Shown here in pieces: positions 9,403 to 17,438 of a stretch of 64,000 nt of DNA (positions are counted from its first letter, which is position 1; every line of letters begins with the position of its first letter). The translations under genes were made by a program, and so were the position numbers. Under the pieces are notes generated by a model. The model ran no database searches. It had not been told where the DNA came from and worked only from the letters and a program-made list of their open reading frames with translations. Source of the DNA: Caenimonas sp. SL110 (lineage in GTDB: Bacteria > Pseudomonadota > Gammaproteobacteria > Burkholderiales > Burkholderiaceae_C). The stretch spans positions 365,023 to 429,022 of the forward strand of contig NZ_JANU01000013.1 of assembly GCF_001044395.1 (NCBI RefSeq), given 5' to 3'.

Positions 9403-10839
9403 TCACGCGACCACGCCCGCCTTCCGGCCGACAGGCAGGTACACCTCGTCGTAGAACTTCCGGTAATCGGGTGGCGCTGATGCCATGGGTTTGCGGCGCG
9501 TCTGGAAGCTGCGCTTCGGGTCCACCTTCATCAGCGCTTCGGCGGCCTCTTTCGCCCTTGGCGCGTCGCCCTTGCGGGTATATGCCATCGCCATCCAGCC
9601 ATGGGCGTCGAAGAAGGTCGGATTGTTCTCGACCACCCGCCTGAAGTACCCGATGCAGGCGTCATCGTCGCCCATCATGAAGCTGACCCATCCCAGGTTG
9701 AAGGCGAGCTGGTCGATGGGGTGCTTCGGGTCCAGGGCGATGCCCTTGAGCAGCAGATCGCGCGCCTTCTCGTACTGCCCGCCGAAGGCCAGTGTGTGGC
9801 CCAGCAGGTTATGGGCGAGGGGCTCCTTCGGGGAGAGCGCCAGGTAGGTTTCCGATGCCTGGAGTTGTCCGGGATAGTCGTCATGTGCCTCCGCGTACAT
9901 GGCGAGGGCCACATAGACGAGCGCGTTGTCAGGATCGATGAGTTTCGCCGCCAGCGCGAGGCGGCGTGACTCCTGGAACTGCGGTTCGCGGGCCGCCGGA
10001 GCCAGGGTATGGCTGAAGTACTGCGCCTGCAGGCCGAGGGAGGCTGCGAGGGCGCTCATGGCCGACGGGTTGTTTGGCTCCAGCGCCAGTACATCGCGCC
10101 ACGCTGCCTGCACCTTGGGAAAGAAATCCGGCGTCCTGGGATTGAGGCGCAGCGCCATCGCGCGAAGCATCAGGTCGGCCACCTTGGGCGTGCTGCCTTT
10201 TTGCATCTGGCTGTCACGGGCCGACACGATGACCATCTCGCGCCCGATGCTGTTGCCGATGCGCGTGGTCACCTGGTCCTGCAGCGCAAACAAGTCGTTG
10301 GAGCGGCCTTCGAAGGTCTCGGTCCATAGCTGCGCATTCGATTGCGTGTCGGCCAGCTGGGCGCTGATGCGCAGCGTGTCTGACGAGCGCTGCACCGAGC
10401 CTTGCAACACGAAGCGCACGCCGAGCTCACGACCCACCTGTTGCGCGGTAGCGGATTTATCCTTCACCGCAGCGGCCGCGGTCGCGACGTTGACGATGAA
10501 CGCATCGCGGATGCGCGCGAGGTCGGCTGTCACGCTGGCCGTGAGCCCATCAGCCACGTAGCTCTGCGCCGGATCGCCGGTGAGGTTGCTGAACGGCAGC
10601 ACTGCGACCGACAGCGGATTGACAGCGGCTGCGGCCGGCGGGGTTACCGTGGCTGATGTCTCCGGCTTGCCCGCAACAGTCTTGTAGGTGGTGTAGTAGC
10701 CCACAAGCCCACTGAGTACGGCGCCGACACCGGCAACGGCGACGACCCACCCCTTGGCTCGATGGAAATGGCCCACCCATCCGGTTTTCCCGGCCTCCGC
10801 GTGCTCGATTGTGGGTGTGCCCATGTCCGTGCGCTCCAT
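9403..10839 (-). CDS. membrane-anchored TolB-like domain / TPR protein
   Basis: Function unknown. The 478-residue protein has one transmembrane helix (about 30-50, GWVVAVAGVGAVLSGLVGYY). Next comes a domain beginning SVAVLPFSNLTGDPAQSYVADGLT and including GVRFVLQGSVQR and ISAQLADTQSNAQLWTETF. This is the TolB-like N-terminal domain often fused to adenylate cyclases or CadC-like regulators. The C-terminal half contains tetratricopeptide-like repeats (for example PLAHNLLGHTLAFGGQYEKARDLLLKGIALDPKHP). No cyclase or winged-helix output domain is present, so it is a sensor-like or scaffold part standing alone. Starts MERTDMG (10839) or MGTPT (10824) are both possible. It converges on msrP with only 7 bases between stops. 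Confidence 0.7.
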   Translation of the reverse strand: MERTDMGTPTIEHAEAGKTGWVGHFHRAKGWVVAVAGVGAVLSGLVGYYTTYKTVAGKPETSATVTPPAAAAVNPLSVAVLPFSNLTGDPAQSYVADGLTASVTADLARIRDAFIVNVATAAAAVKDKSATAQQVGRELGVRFVLQGSVQRSSDTLRISAQLADTQSNAQLWTETFEGRSNDLFALQDQVTTRIGNSIGREMVIVSARDSQMQKGSTPKVADLMLRAMALRLNPRTPDFFPKVQAAWRDVLALEPNNPSAMSALAASLGLQAQYFSHTLAPAAREPQFQESRRLALAAKLIDPDNALVYVALAMYAEAHDDYPGQLQASETYLALSPKEPLAHNLLGHTLAFGGQYEKARDLLLKGIALDPKHPIDQLAFNLGWVSFMMGDDDACIGYFRRVVENNPTFFDAHGWMAMAYTRKGDAPRAKEAAEALMKVDPKRSFQTRRKPMASAPPDYRKFYDEVYLPVGRKAGVVA

Positions 10840-10930
10840 TGTTGGGTCGATGCGTGGGGCAGGCTACCAGAGATTGCTGCGAACGGACCTAAGCTATTCT
10901 CGGGATTTTTGGGGCGCGAGCCCGCCCCGC

Positions 10931-11575
10931 CTATCGCACGGCAGGCAGCTTCGTCATCTCCAGCACCTGCGTGCCTTCGCCTTGTGGATGCCCGCGTGGA
11001 CGCTCTGAGATGCGCTTGGCAAACATGCCGACCGTGTCGGGCATCGACCAGTTGGTCTGCCGGAAGCCGAAGTTGTCGGTCATCACAACCCGCCACGCCT
11101 TGAAGGTGCCGGCCGGTACGGTGATGTCTTCATAAGCTTCGACCTTCCATGAAGTCTTCATCGGCATCTTGTTGCTGGCGCCAACCGTGAGTTCGTGGTC
11201 CACCGCCCAGGTCTTGCCGACGAAGAACGGGAAGTTGAAGTCCAGCGGCGGGTTGTATCGCATCAACGGCTGGCCCTGCGGATTGAACGCGGCCACGGTG
11301 CCTGCCTGGGGGCTTTGCAGTGTCCAGCCGCTGGGTGTGTCGTACCTGCGCAGCATGCGGCCTTCGTACGGGGCCTCGGAGACTTTCATGATCAGCGGGC
11401 CGCTGGTGCTGCCAAAACTGCCCGTGTTGACCATCCGGTATTCGACCGTGGCGCCGACCGGCGGCGGCACGTAGCGCTGGGCCGAGGGCGGCGCGCTCGC
11501 GCAACCCGAGAGCAGCAGGGCGGCGAGGCCGATCCTCGCCAGGGGCATCGGTGACGAAAAGCCTTGAAGGGTCAT
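10931..11575 (-). CDS. hypothetical outer-membrane-type lipoprotein
   Basis: Unrecognised lipoprotein of 214 residues. The chosen start (ATG at 11575, MTLQGFSS) has GGAG six bases upstream; two upstream ATGs in frame (11587, 11608) lack this. The signal peptide ends in a lipobox, LLLSGCASAPP. After it comes YVPPPVGATVEYRMVNTGSFGS, then a beta-rich region with FFVGKTWAVDHELTV and VPAGTFKAWRVVMTDN. The last resembles the 'ageing/thioester-like' tail of secreted conserved proteins that measure a processed signal, but I cannot name a family with confidence. Divergent from the DUF4382 lipoprotein, sharing a 221-base regulatory region with an FNR-like site. Confidence 0.7.
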   Translation of the reverse strand: MTLQGFSSPMPLARIGLAALLLSGCASAPPSAQRYVPPPVGATVEYRMVNTGSFGSTSGPLIMKVSEAPYEGRMLRRYDTPSGWTLQSPQAGTVAAFNPQGQPLMRYNPPLDFNFPFFVGKTWAVDHELTVGASNKMPMKTSWKVEAYEDITVPAGTFKAWRVVMTDNFGFRQTNWSMPDTVGMFAKRISERPRGHPQGEGTQVLEMTKLPAVR

Positions 11576-11634
11576 GGTGGTCTCCATTTCGTTTGTATCG
11601 AAAGTCATCTTCCTGTGGAGCGGGTTGACGCGCT

Positions 11635-11648
11635 TTGACTTGAATCAA
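11635..11648. promoter_or_regulatory. FNR/ANR-like binding site between divergent lipoprotein genes
   Basis: TTGAC-TTGA-ATCAA matches the FNR consensus TTGAT-N4-ATCAA at nine of ten defined bases. It is 59 bases from the start of the minus-strand lipoprotein and 148 bases from the plus-strand one, so an activation role is more plausible for the former. No binding evidence beyond the match. Confidence 0.4.
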
Positions 11649-11796
11649 GAGGTTGGCGTGCGCGAAAGTAGCTCGCCGTCGTGACACTTGTAAGCAAGCA
11701 ACACTCTCTTGTTCCTGCCGGAATCGTCTTGTGACATCCGGCAATCTGCGCCTCAGGCATTGCCCCCACCATCGCGACCCTACACATGGAGTTGTC

Positions 11797-13011
11797 ATGG
11801 AATTCGAAAACACAAAAGTGCGGTGGGTGCGTGGTCTGCAATGGTCTGCTGCAGCGGTTGCGGCGGCTGTCCTGGCCGCCTGCGGCGGGGGCGGCGGAGG
11901 CGGCAGCAGCGCTGCTGCCGATGGAACCCTGCGGGTCGCGCTCACCGATGCGCCGTCCTGTGGCTATGACCATGTGTGGGTCACGGTCGAGAAAGTCCGC
12001 GTCCACCAGAGTTCGTCGGCTGCTGACGCTGACACCGGCTGGGCCGAAATCACGCTGGCCACGCCCAGGCGGGTCGACCTGCTTGCGCTCACCAATGGCG
12101 CGCTGGAGGAACTGGGCAGCACCCAACTCGCAGCCGGTTCGTATTCGCAGATCCGGCTGGTGTTGTCGGCTAACTCAGGAACGAACGCCACGGCCAACGC
12201 TGTCCAGCCGACGGGTGGCGCCGTGACTGCGCTCACCACGCCAAGCGGACAGCAAAGCGGCCTGAAGCTGCAGGCGAACTTCGTCGTGGCCTCCGGTCAG
12301 ACAGCGGACCTCGTGCTTGACTTCGACGCCTGCAAGTCGGTCGTGAAGGCAGGCAACTCGGGGCAGTACATCCTCAAGCCCGTGATGACGGTGCTGCCGC
12401 GCGTCACCAGCTCGACCATCCAGGGTGCGGTCGCCACGACCCTGCCGCTCGCCAAGACGACCGTGGCCGCGCAGCAAAACGGTGTCACCGTTCGCTCCAC
12501 CACACCGGACGCCACCGGCAATTTCGCGCTTCCGTACCTGCCGATCGGGACCTATACGCTGGTGATCACGTCGGATGCCCATGCAACCGGCGTCGTCACC
12601 GGTGTTCCGAGCGGCTCGACACCCACGGTCGTGAGCACCCCGACCACGGCGATCACCTTGCCGACGAGCACGATGGCTGATATTGGCGGCGTGGTCACCT
12701 CAGGGACTGCGATACCGCCGGTGTTGGTCACCGACGCAACCGCGCGCGCCCTGCAGGCACTGACGGGTGGGCCGACGATCGAAGTGGCGAGCAAGCCGGT
12801 CGATGGTCTCCTGGCGAGCTACCAGTTCCGTGTGCCGGTTGCTGCGCCTGTGAAGGCTGCGTACGCTGCCGGCTCAGCACTGACCTGGACGGCGGACACT
12901 GCAGGTGCGGGCAAGTACACGATCCAGATCCAGGCACCCGGCCGCGCGACGCAGGACAAGCCAGCTGACGTGAGCGCAAGCTCGGCTGTCACGGTGAACT
13001 TCGGCTACTGA
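11797..13011 (+). CDS. DUF4382-type lipoprotein
   Basis: Surface or periplasmic lipoprotein of 404 residues. The start ATG at 11797 follows GGAG with a 5-base spacer. The signal peptide runs into a lipobox, AAAVLAACGGGG, with a glycine/serine linker. Residues from about 45 onward (GTLRVALTDAPSCGYDHVWVTVEKVRVH...) match the DUF4382 domain, whose hallmark is the 'LTDAP' strand and the later YILKPVM. After it comes a carboxypeptidase-regulatory-like beta segment (TIQGAVATTLPLAKTTVAAQ... PYLPIGTYTLVI) and another beta-rich region. Role unknown; such proteins are often cell-surface. It faces the effector gene tail to tail. Confidence 0.8.
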   Translation: MEFENTKVRWVRGLQWSAAAVAAAVLAACGGGGGGGSSAAADGTLRVALTDAPSCGYDHVWVTVEKVRVHQSSSAADADTGWAEITLATPRRVDLLALTNGALEELGSTQLAAGSYSQIRLVLSANSGTNATANAVQPTGGAVTALTTPSGQQSGLKLQANFVVASGQTADLVLDFDACKSVVKAGNSGQYILKPVMTVLPRVTSSTIQGAVATTLPLAKTTVAAQQNGVTVRSTTPDATGNFALPYLPIGTYTLVITSDAHATGVVTGVPSGSTPTVVSTPTTAITLPTSTMADIGGVVTSGTAIPPVLVTDATARALQALTGGPTIEVASKPVDGLLASYQFRVPVAAPVKAAYAAGSALTWTADTAGAGKYTIQIQAPGRATQDKPADVSASSAVTVNFGY

Positions 13012-13012
13012 T

Positions 13013-13025
13013 CCGGAAGTTCCGG
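13013..13025. terminator. hairpin between convergent genes
   Basis: CCGGAA-G-TTCCGG is a perfect inverted repeat 1 base after the DUF4382 gene stop and 17 bases from the convergent effector stop. There is no long T-run, so termination would be weak or factor-assisted. Confidence 0.35.
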
Positions 13026-13042
13026 TCATCGCCTCTTTGTTC

Positions 13043-14950
13043 TTATGGCAGCGGAGGTGGAGGGGGAATGTCCACCTGCACCTCCTCCAGTCTTCGGGCG
13101 ACCAACTTGCTTTCCTCGATCAGGTTGAGGGAGCGCAGGTCGGCGCTGAAGCTGGCGTATTGTTCGACAGGCAGCCAGGCCAGAAACTGTCTGAAGTTTG
13201 AAGGCTTCAGGTTGATGGCCAGCTGGCGCCTGAAAGCCCACGACTCGCGGTCGACATGCGAGTTGCGACTTCCGGTCGCTTTGTAGGCGGCGAAGTCCCC
13301 GGTTGCGCGAACGACTGTCTCGGCAAGCTCGCGGCTGCTTCTCTTCCTGAACTGCGTGAACGCCAGGTTCGCCGCAGTCATCGACCTGAACGCGGCACCC
13401 TCTGGGGTGCCCGGTGACGGCGGGACGATTGGCGCACTGATTCCTTCTTTCCCTGGGCCGAAGTCCGGCAGGGTGATGTGCACTTCAAAGGCCTTGCGCT
13501 CGATCCCCCGGTCGACGCCTGCCTTGGCTGCTTCGTTGCTCGTCAGCGCAAGCGCGGCGTCGCATTGGCGGATCACAGCCTGGCAACGAGTTGCATCCGT
13601 TCCCGCAGCCTCAAGCCTGAGTGCCTGTTCGCGAATTTGCCTGATCGCCTGATTCACATAGGGCAGGCCGAACCTGTGAGCCGACTTGCCGATCGCTTTC
13701 GCATCGTCCTGGATGATTCCGTTGGCGATGGCATCCTGAACAAGGCAGTTGAATTCGTTGTCGACCGTGGCCTTGAGTGCGCCCTTGTGCAGGTGCTCCT
13801 GCCGCACCACGCGGTCGCTGGAAGGTGGAATCAGTTTGGTGGTGGCGAAACTGATGCTGTGGTCCACATTGCGATCAAGCGCATGAAAGAAGCGGCAGAT
13901 GCCCGCAAGAGGCGCCAGCACGCCCTGACCCGGTTCCTGCTGGAAGTAGGGGGGGCATCCTCCTTCCTCGATCTTGATGAACAGCACGTCATCTTGCAGC
14001 CTGTCGAACAGCATCGAGCCGCCCTCGCCGGGCAGCTTGCTCGCGTAGTCTTCGATACCGCGCTGGCGCGGCTTGCCGGTCGGAATGAATCCGAGCGCCT
14101 TGTGCTTCTCGCCGGGCAGTGTGCGTTCGGCGAAATGCGTGGACATGCGCGAGCAGGAAGTCGGCGCGCTGTTCTTGAAGTTGTAGATCTTCCCGCCCGG
14201 GTCCTTCAACAGGATGGAGCCAGCGCTCACCATGTCGCTGGTCTTGGCGAAGAGGCCATCTTCCTTGCGGTCCAGGTCCTGGCTGGCGGCGGTTGCCATC
14301 AGGTACCAGGCGAGCGCGCGCGTCGTGTAGGTGTTGGAGGTGACGGGGAAGCCATTGAAGAACAGCGGCAAGCTGCCATCGCTGTGCTGCAACGCAGCGG
14401 CGATGTTTTCGCCCATCGCAACCAGCTTTTCGATCTCTTCTCTTGAGAGGCGGTCGCCGTTTTTGATCGCATGCATGTGCAGGCTGGATGCGATCCCTGT
14501 TCGTTGGAGCACACTGCCTGGACGCGGTTTTTCAAGCTCGGTGATCAACGCGCGGTTGGCCTGGCGATACTTGCGCTCCGCCCGAGGCTCGAAGATGTAC
14601 TGGTTGGCCAGCCGTCCGACCAGATTGACCGACTTCACCACCACCACCGCTGCGCCCAGGGCGACAACCAGGGAGCCGACCAGGGGTGCGGCCACGACGA
14701 AGCCAATGGGCTTCATGGCCGTCTTGAAGAAAGTCCACGCTTTTTGTCCGAGGCTGAGGGTCTGGTTGCGAGCCACGCCGTCGCCGATCCTGATCTGCCT
14801 GCCGCGCAGTCCGCTGGCTTGTGGAGCCTGCACGACATCGTCGGGCGCAGGCGCATGAATGTCGTGGAGCGAAACGCTCCTGACATCGGCTATGCCGACA
14901 GTGGGCCTGAGCCCTGGGTGCAGGCGGAAGTTGTCGTTGCTGGCGTTCAT
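13043..14950 (-). CDS. putative type III secretion effector/translocated protein
   Basis: A 635-residue protein with no recognisable signal peptide and no enzymatic motif that I can name. The first 60 residues are polar and low in structure, as in type III secretion signals. A strongly hydrophobic stretch follows at about 82-105 (starting PIGFVVAAPLVG). The long remainder is mixed alpha/beta with blocks such as LFIKIEEGGCPPYFQQEPG and REQALRLEAAGTDATRCQAVI, ending in a short proline run. The call rests mainly on the gene directly upstream, a CesT-type chaperone, 9 bases away. The SD (GAGAGG) of this gene overlaps the chaperone stop. No secretion apparatus is in the window. Alternative: a protein of a different secretion route with a look-alike chaperone. 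Confidence 0.55.
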   Translation of the reverse strand: MNASNDNFRLHPGLRPTVGIADVRSVSLHDIHAPAPDDVVQAPQASGLRGRQIRIGDGVARNQTLSLGQKAWTFFKTAMKPIGFVVAAPLVGSLVVALGAAVVVVKSVNLVGRLANQYIFEPRAERKYRQANRALITELEKPRPGSVLQRTGIASSLHMHAIKNGDRLSREEIEKLVAMGENIAAALQHSDGSLPLFFNGFPVTSNTYTTRALAWYLMATAASQDLDRKEDGLFAKTSDMVSAGSILLKDPGGKIYNFKNSAPTSCSRMSTHFAERTLPGEKHKALGFIPTGKPRQRGIEDYASKLPGEGGSMLFDRLQDDVLFIKIEEGGCPPYFQQEPGQGVLAPLAGICRFFHALDRNVDHSISFATTKLIPPSSDRVVRQEHLHKGALKATVDNEFNCLVQDAIANGIIQDDAKAIGKSAHRFGLPYVNQAIRQIREQALRLEAAGTDATRCQAVIRQCDAALALTSNEAAKAGVDRGIERKAFEVHITLPDFGPGKEGISAPIVPPSPGTPEGAAFRSMTAANLAFTQFRKRSSRELAETVVRATGDFAAYKATGSRNSHVDRESWAFRRQLAINLKPSNFRQFLAWLPVEQYASFSADLRSLNLIEESKLVARRLEEVQVDIPPPPPLP

Positions 14951-14959
14951 GGCGGCCTC

Positions 14960-15412
14960 TCAGACTCGCATGCCCACTGGCATGGTGGTCTCTTCACCCA
15001 GATCGACTTCTCCGGCGACGAATCTCTTCCAGAATTGGCCTGTGTCGGCAAACCCATCGAGCATCGCGGCAAGCCCCTGGGCCGTGACTTCATTCAAGTC
15101 GATGCGCCCTGCGAGGATGACGTCGCCGGTATCGGCCTGCACCCCCAGCGTGGCCCCGCCTGTGCCGGCCCACATGTTGTTGGCATGCAGCAAAGTGCGA
15201 TACACAGCAGGCGCACTTTCAGGCGATGGTGCCCCCAGGTTGACGAAATACAGGAGGTCGCCCATCTCCTGCGTACCCTCGCAGGCCAGGCCGACGAGCA
15301 GGTCGTCGATCACCAGTTCCTGGGTTTTGGCGAGCAAGCTGCCATCCAGGCCGACGTGCGCTGCGAACGCATGAATCAACTCGTTGTAGGTGTTGGCGGT
15401 GGTGGTGGTCAC
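14960..15412 (-). CDS. CesT/Tir-family type III secretion chaperone
   Basis: Small acidic protein of 150 residues resembling class I type III secretion chaperones, which bind the N-terminal part of one effector. The family pattern is clear. There is an N-terminal helix (YNELIHAFAAHVGL), paired strands (LVIDDLLVGLACEG, MGDLLYFVNLG), then YRTLLHANNMWAGTGGATLG, DTGDVILAGRIDL and a C-terminal helix ending FADTGQFWKRFV. The start is GTG at 15412, chosen because AAGGA lies 7 bases upstream; the nearby ATG runs into a stop after two codons. It is co-oriented with and 9 bases from the probable effector. A direct repeat at 15447-15465 lies upstream. Confidence 0.75.
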   Translation of the reverse strand: MTTTTANTYNELIHAFAAHVGLDGSLLAKTQELVIDDLLVGLACEGTQEMGDLLYFVNLGAPSPESAPAVYRTLLHANNMWAGTGGATLGVQADTGDVILAGRIDLNEVTAQGLAAMLDGFADTGQFWKRFVAGEVDLGEETTMPVGMRV

Positions 15413-15446
15413 GGCATTTCCTTGAGGACTGCCAGTTGGTAACGCC

Positions 15447-15465
15447 GCGTTCCATAGCGTTCCAT
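15447..15465. repeat. 9-bp direct repeat upstream of the chaperone gene
   Basis: GCGTTCCAT occurs twice (15447-15455 and 15457-15465), one helical turn apart, 35 bases upstream of the chaperone start. On the minus strand it reads ATGGAACGC. The 10-bp phasing is what a regulator contacting one DNA face would need. It is not a good match to hrp or PIP boxes. Confidence 0.4.
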
Positions 15466-15501
15466 TGCGCTTGCCGGCCCGGTAAGGAAAGCAGCTTCGC
15501 A

Positions 15502-15515
15502 CCGACTAAAGTCGG
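15502..15515. promoter_or_regulatory. inverted repeat in the msrQ/chaperone divergent region
   Basis: CCGACT-AA-AGTCGG, perfect over 6 bp per arm, centred 30 bases before the msrQ start. Possible operator; nothing else supports it. Confidence 0.3.
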
Positions 15516-15538
15516 ATACTCCCAAGGACCAACCCCTC

Positions 15539-16204
15539 ATGCATCTGCCCCGCGTTTCCAAGGCCCTCATGCATCCGGCCGCCAAGCCGGTGCTGTTCAT
15601 GGCATCGCTGTTGCCCTTCGCCTGGCTCGTCTATGCAGCCGTCACCGACAACCTCGGCGCCAACCCTGCCGAGCACCTCATCCGCTCGCTCGGCGACTGG
15701 ACACTCAGGTTCCTCTGCCTCACGCTCGCTGTGACGCCGCTACGTGTCATCACCGGCACGCCTGCGCTCGCGCGTTTTCGCCGGATGGTCGGACTCTTCG
15801 TTTATTTCTATGCGTTCATGCACCTGCTGGGCTACGCGGTGTTCGACATGCAGCTCGATGTGGGCGATATCGCCAAAGACATCGCGAAGCGCCCGTTCAT
15901 CCTGGTCGGGTTCGCGGCGTTTTTGCTGCTCACGCCGCTGGCGCTGACCTCATTGAACAAGGCCGTGAAAGCGATGGGCGCGCGCCGCTGGCAGATGCTT
16001 CACAAGCTCGTCTATGTGATTGCAGGTCTTTCGATCCTGCACTTCTTCTGGATGCGTGCGGGCAAGAACGACTTCGCAGAAGTTGCCGTGTACGCGGCCA
16101 TCCTCGCTGTGCTGCTTGGATGGCGCGTCGTTCACTACTTCAGGTTGAAGGTACGAGGCGCTCGGGGCGCATCTGGTCCTGCGCGGTCTCGCGCTCGCGG
16201 ATAA
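15539..16204 (+). CDS. msrQ: protein-methionine-sulfoxide reductase haem-binding subunit MsrQ (YedZ)
   Basis: Inner-membrane b-haem protein that passes quinone-pool electrons to MsrP. The 221 residues hold about six membrane helices. His residues fit haem ligands in YAFMHLLGYAVF, LHKLVYVIAGLSILHFFWMRAGK and the nearby helices. LAVTPLRVITG and ARFRRMVGLFVYFYAF are family blocks. SD AAGGA lies 9 bases upstream of the ATG. The last 20 or so residues (Arg/Gly/Ala-rich) are read from DNA that is antisense to the lysA 3' end: the two genes overlap tail to tail by 65 bases. It is separated from msrP by the 9.4-15.5 kb block. Confidence 0.93.
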   Translation: MHLPRVSKALMHPAAKPVLFMASLLPFAWLVYAAVTDNLGANPAEHLIRSLGDWTLRFLCLTLAVTPLRVITGTPALARFRRMVGLFVYFYAFMHLLGYAVFDMQLDVGDIAKDIAKRPFILVGFAAFLLLTPLALTSLNKAVKAMGARRWQMLHKLVYVIAGLSILHFFWMRAGKNDFAEVAVYAAILAVLLGWRVVHYFRLKVRGARGASGPARSRARG

Positions 16205-17438
16205 GCCAGGACTTCGCGCCATCGACCAGCACTTCAGCTGCGCGTCCACGCGTGTTGTAGTTGCTGGCCATGCTCATGCAATACGCACCTGCTGACATCA
16301 CGGCCAGCAGGTCGCCCGGTCGAACGTGCAGCAGGCGGTCACGAGCGATCCAGTCGCCGCTTTCGCAGACCGGGCCGACGATGTCCCAGGTGTGCGCCGG
16401 CGCATCGCCCGACTTCACCGGCACCACGGCATGAAAGGCCTGATACATCGCGGGTCGCGGCAAGTCGTTCATGGCTGCGTCGACGATGCAGAAGTTCTTG
16501 TGCTCACCGGGCTTGAGGTACAGCACTTCGGTCACGCACACGCCGGCATTGCCCACCAGCGAACGGCCCGGCTCGATCATGAAGTGCCGGTCGCCGAAGC
16601 CGCGCGCATCGAGCTTGGCCAGGAGCTTGGCCCACAGCGCATCGGCGGCAGGTGGCTGGTCGCCGTTGTAGCTGATGCCCAGGCCGCCGCCGAAGTCGAT
16701 GTGCTGCAGCGCGATGCCTGCCGCCTCGATGGCCTGCACGAGGTCGAGCACGCGATCCATCGCATCGAGGTAAGGGCTTTCATCGGTGATCTGCGAGCCG
16801 ATGTGGCAGTCGATACCCACGACCTTCAGGCCTGGCAACGAGGCAGCGCGCTGGTAAGTTGCGACAGTGCGCTCATGCGCCACGCCGAACTTGTTGCCTT
16901 TGAGCCCGGTGGAGATGTAGGGATGGGTCTTGGGATCGACGTCGGGATTGACGCGAATACTGACGGGCGCCACCTGGCCAAGACTGATCGCGACTTCGTT
17001 GAGCACTTCGAGTTCGCCTTCGCTCTCGACGTTGAAGCAGCCGATGCCGACTTCGAGCGCGCGGCGCATTTCGGCGCGCGTCTTGCCCACGCCGGATAAG
17101 ATGATGTCGCTGCCTTTGGCACCCACGGCCAGCACGCGCTCGAGTTCGCCGCCCGAGACGATGTCAAAGCCGCACCCGGCCTGCGCGAAAACCTGGAGGA
17201 TGCCCAGCGAGGAGTTGGCCTTCATCGCGTAGCAGATCTTCGCCTTGCGTCCCGCAAAGCCGCGCTGATAGGCCGCGAGCGCCTCCAGCATCGACGACTT
17301 CGAATAAACAAAAAGGGGCGTGCCGTGCTCGCGGGCGAGTCCCGCCAGCGAAACATCCTCGGCGAACAATTCCCCGTCGCGGGTCTGGAAGTGCGGGTGG
17401 CCGGGGAGGTGGTGCTGCGACGTGGTTGACTGGCTCAT
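16140..17438 (-). CDS. lysA: diaminopimelate decarboxylase
   Basis: Last step of lysine synthesis: decarboxylates meso-diaminopimelate using pyridoxal phosphate. At 432 residues it is normal length. The PLP-lysine motif is in KICYAMKANSSLGIL, the glycine-rich phosphate-binding HIDFGGGLGISY is mid-chain, and the GP.CESGD and YCMSMASNYNTRGRAAEVLVDG motifs are near the C-terminus. The start (ATG at 17438, MSQSTTSQHHLPGHPHFQ) overlaps the end of lptM by 4 bases, so lptM-lysA form one unit, as is common in proteobacteria. Confidence 0.95.
   Translation of the reverse strand: MSQSTTSQHHLPGHPHFQTRDGELFAEDVSLAGLAREHGTPLFVYSKSSMLEALAAYQRGFAGRKAKICYAMKANSSLGILQVFAQAGCGFDIVSGGELERVLAVGAKGSDIILSGVGKTRAEMRRALEVGIGCFNVESEGELEVLNEVAISLGQVAPVSIRVNPDVDPKTHPYISTGLKGNKFGVAHERTVATYQRAASLPGLKVVGIDCHIGSQITDESPYLDAMDRVLDLVQAIEAAGIALQHIDFGGGLGISYNGDQPPAADALWAKLLAKLDARGFGDRHFMIEPGRSLVGNAGVCVTEVLYLKPGEHKNFCIVDAAMNDLPRPAMYQAFHAVVPVKSGDAPAHTWDIVGPVCESGDWIARDRLLHVRPGDLLAVMSAGAYCMSMASNYNTRGRAAEVLVDGAKSWLIRERETAQDQMRPERLVPST

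Noticed and set aside
9403..10839. Adenylate cyclase
   Set aside because: Only the TolB-like and TPR parts are present; no catalytic domain residues.
15413..15538. hrp/PIP box before the chaperone
   Set aside because: I looked for TTCG-N16-TTCG and GGAACC-N15/16-CCAC patterns; only imperfect fragments with wrong spacing were found.
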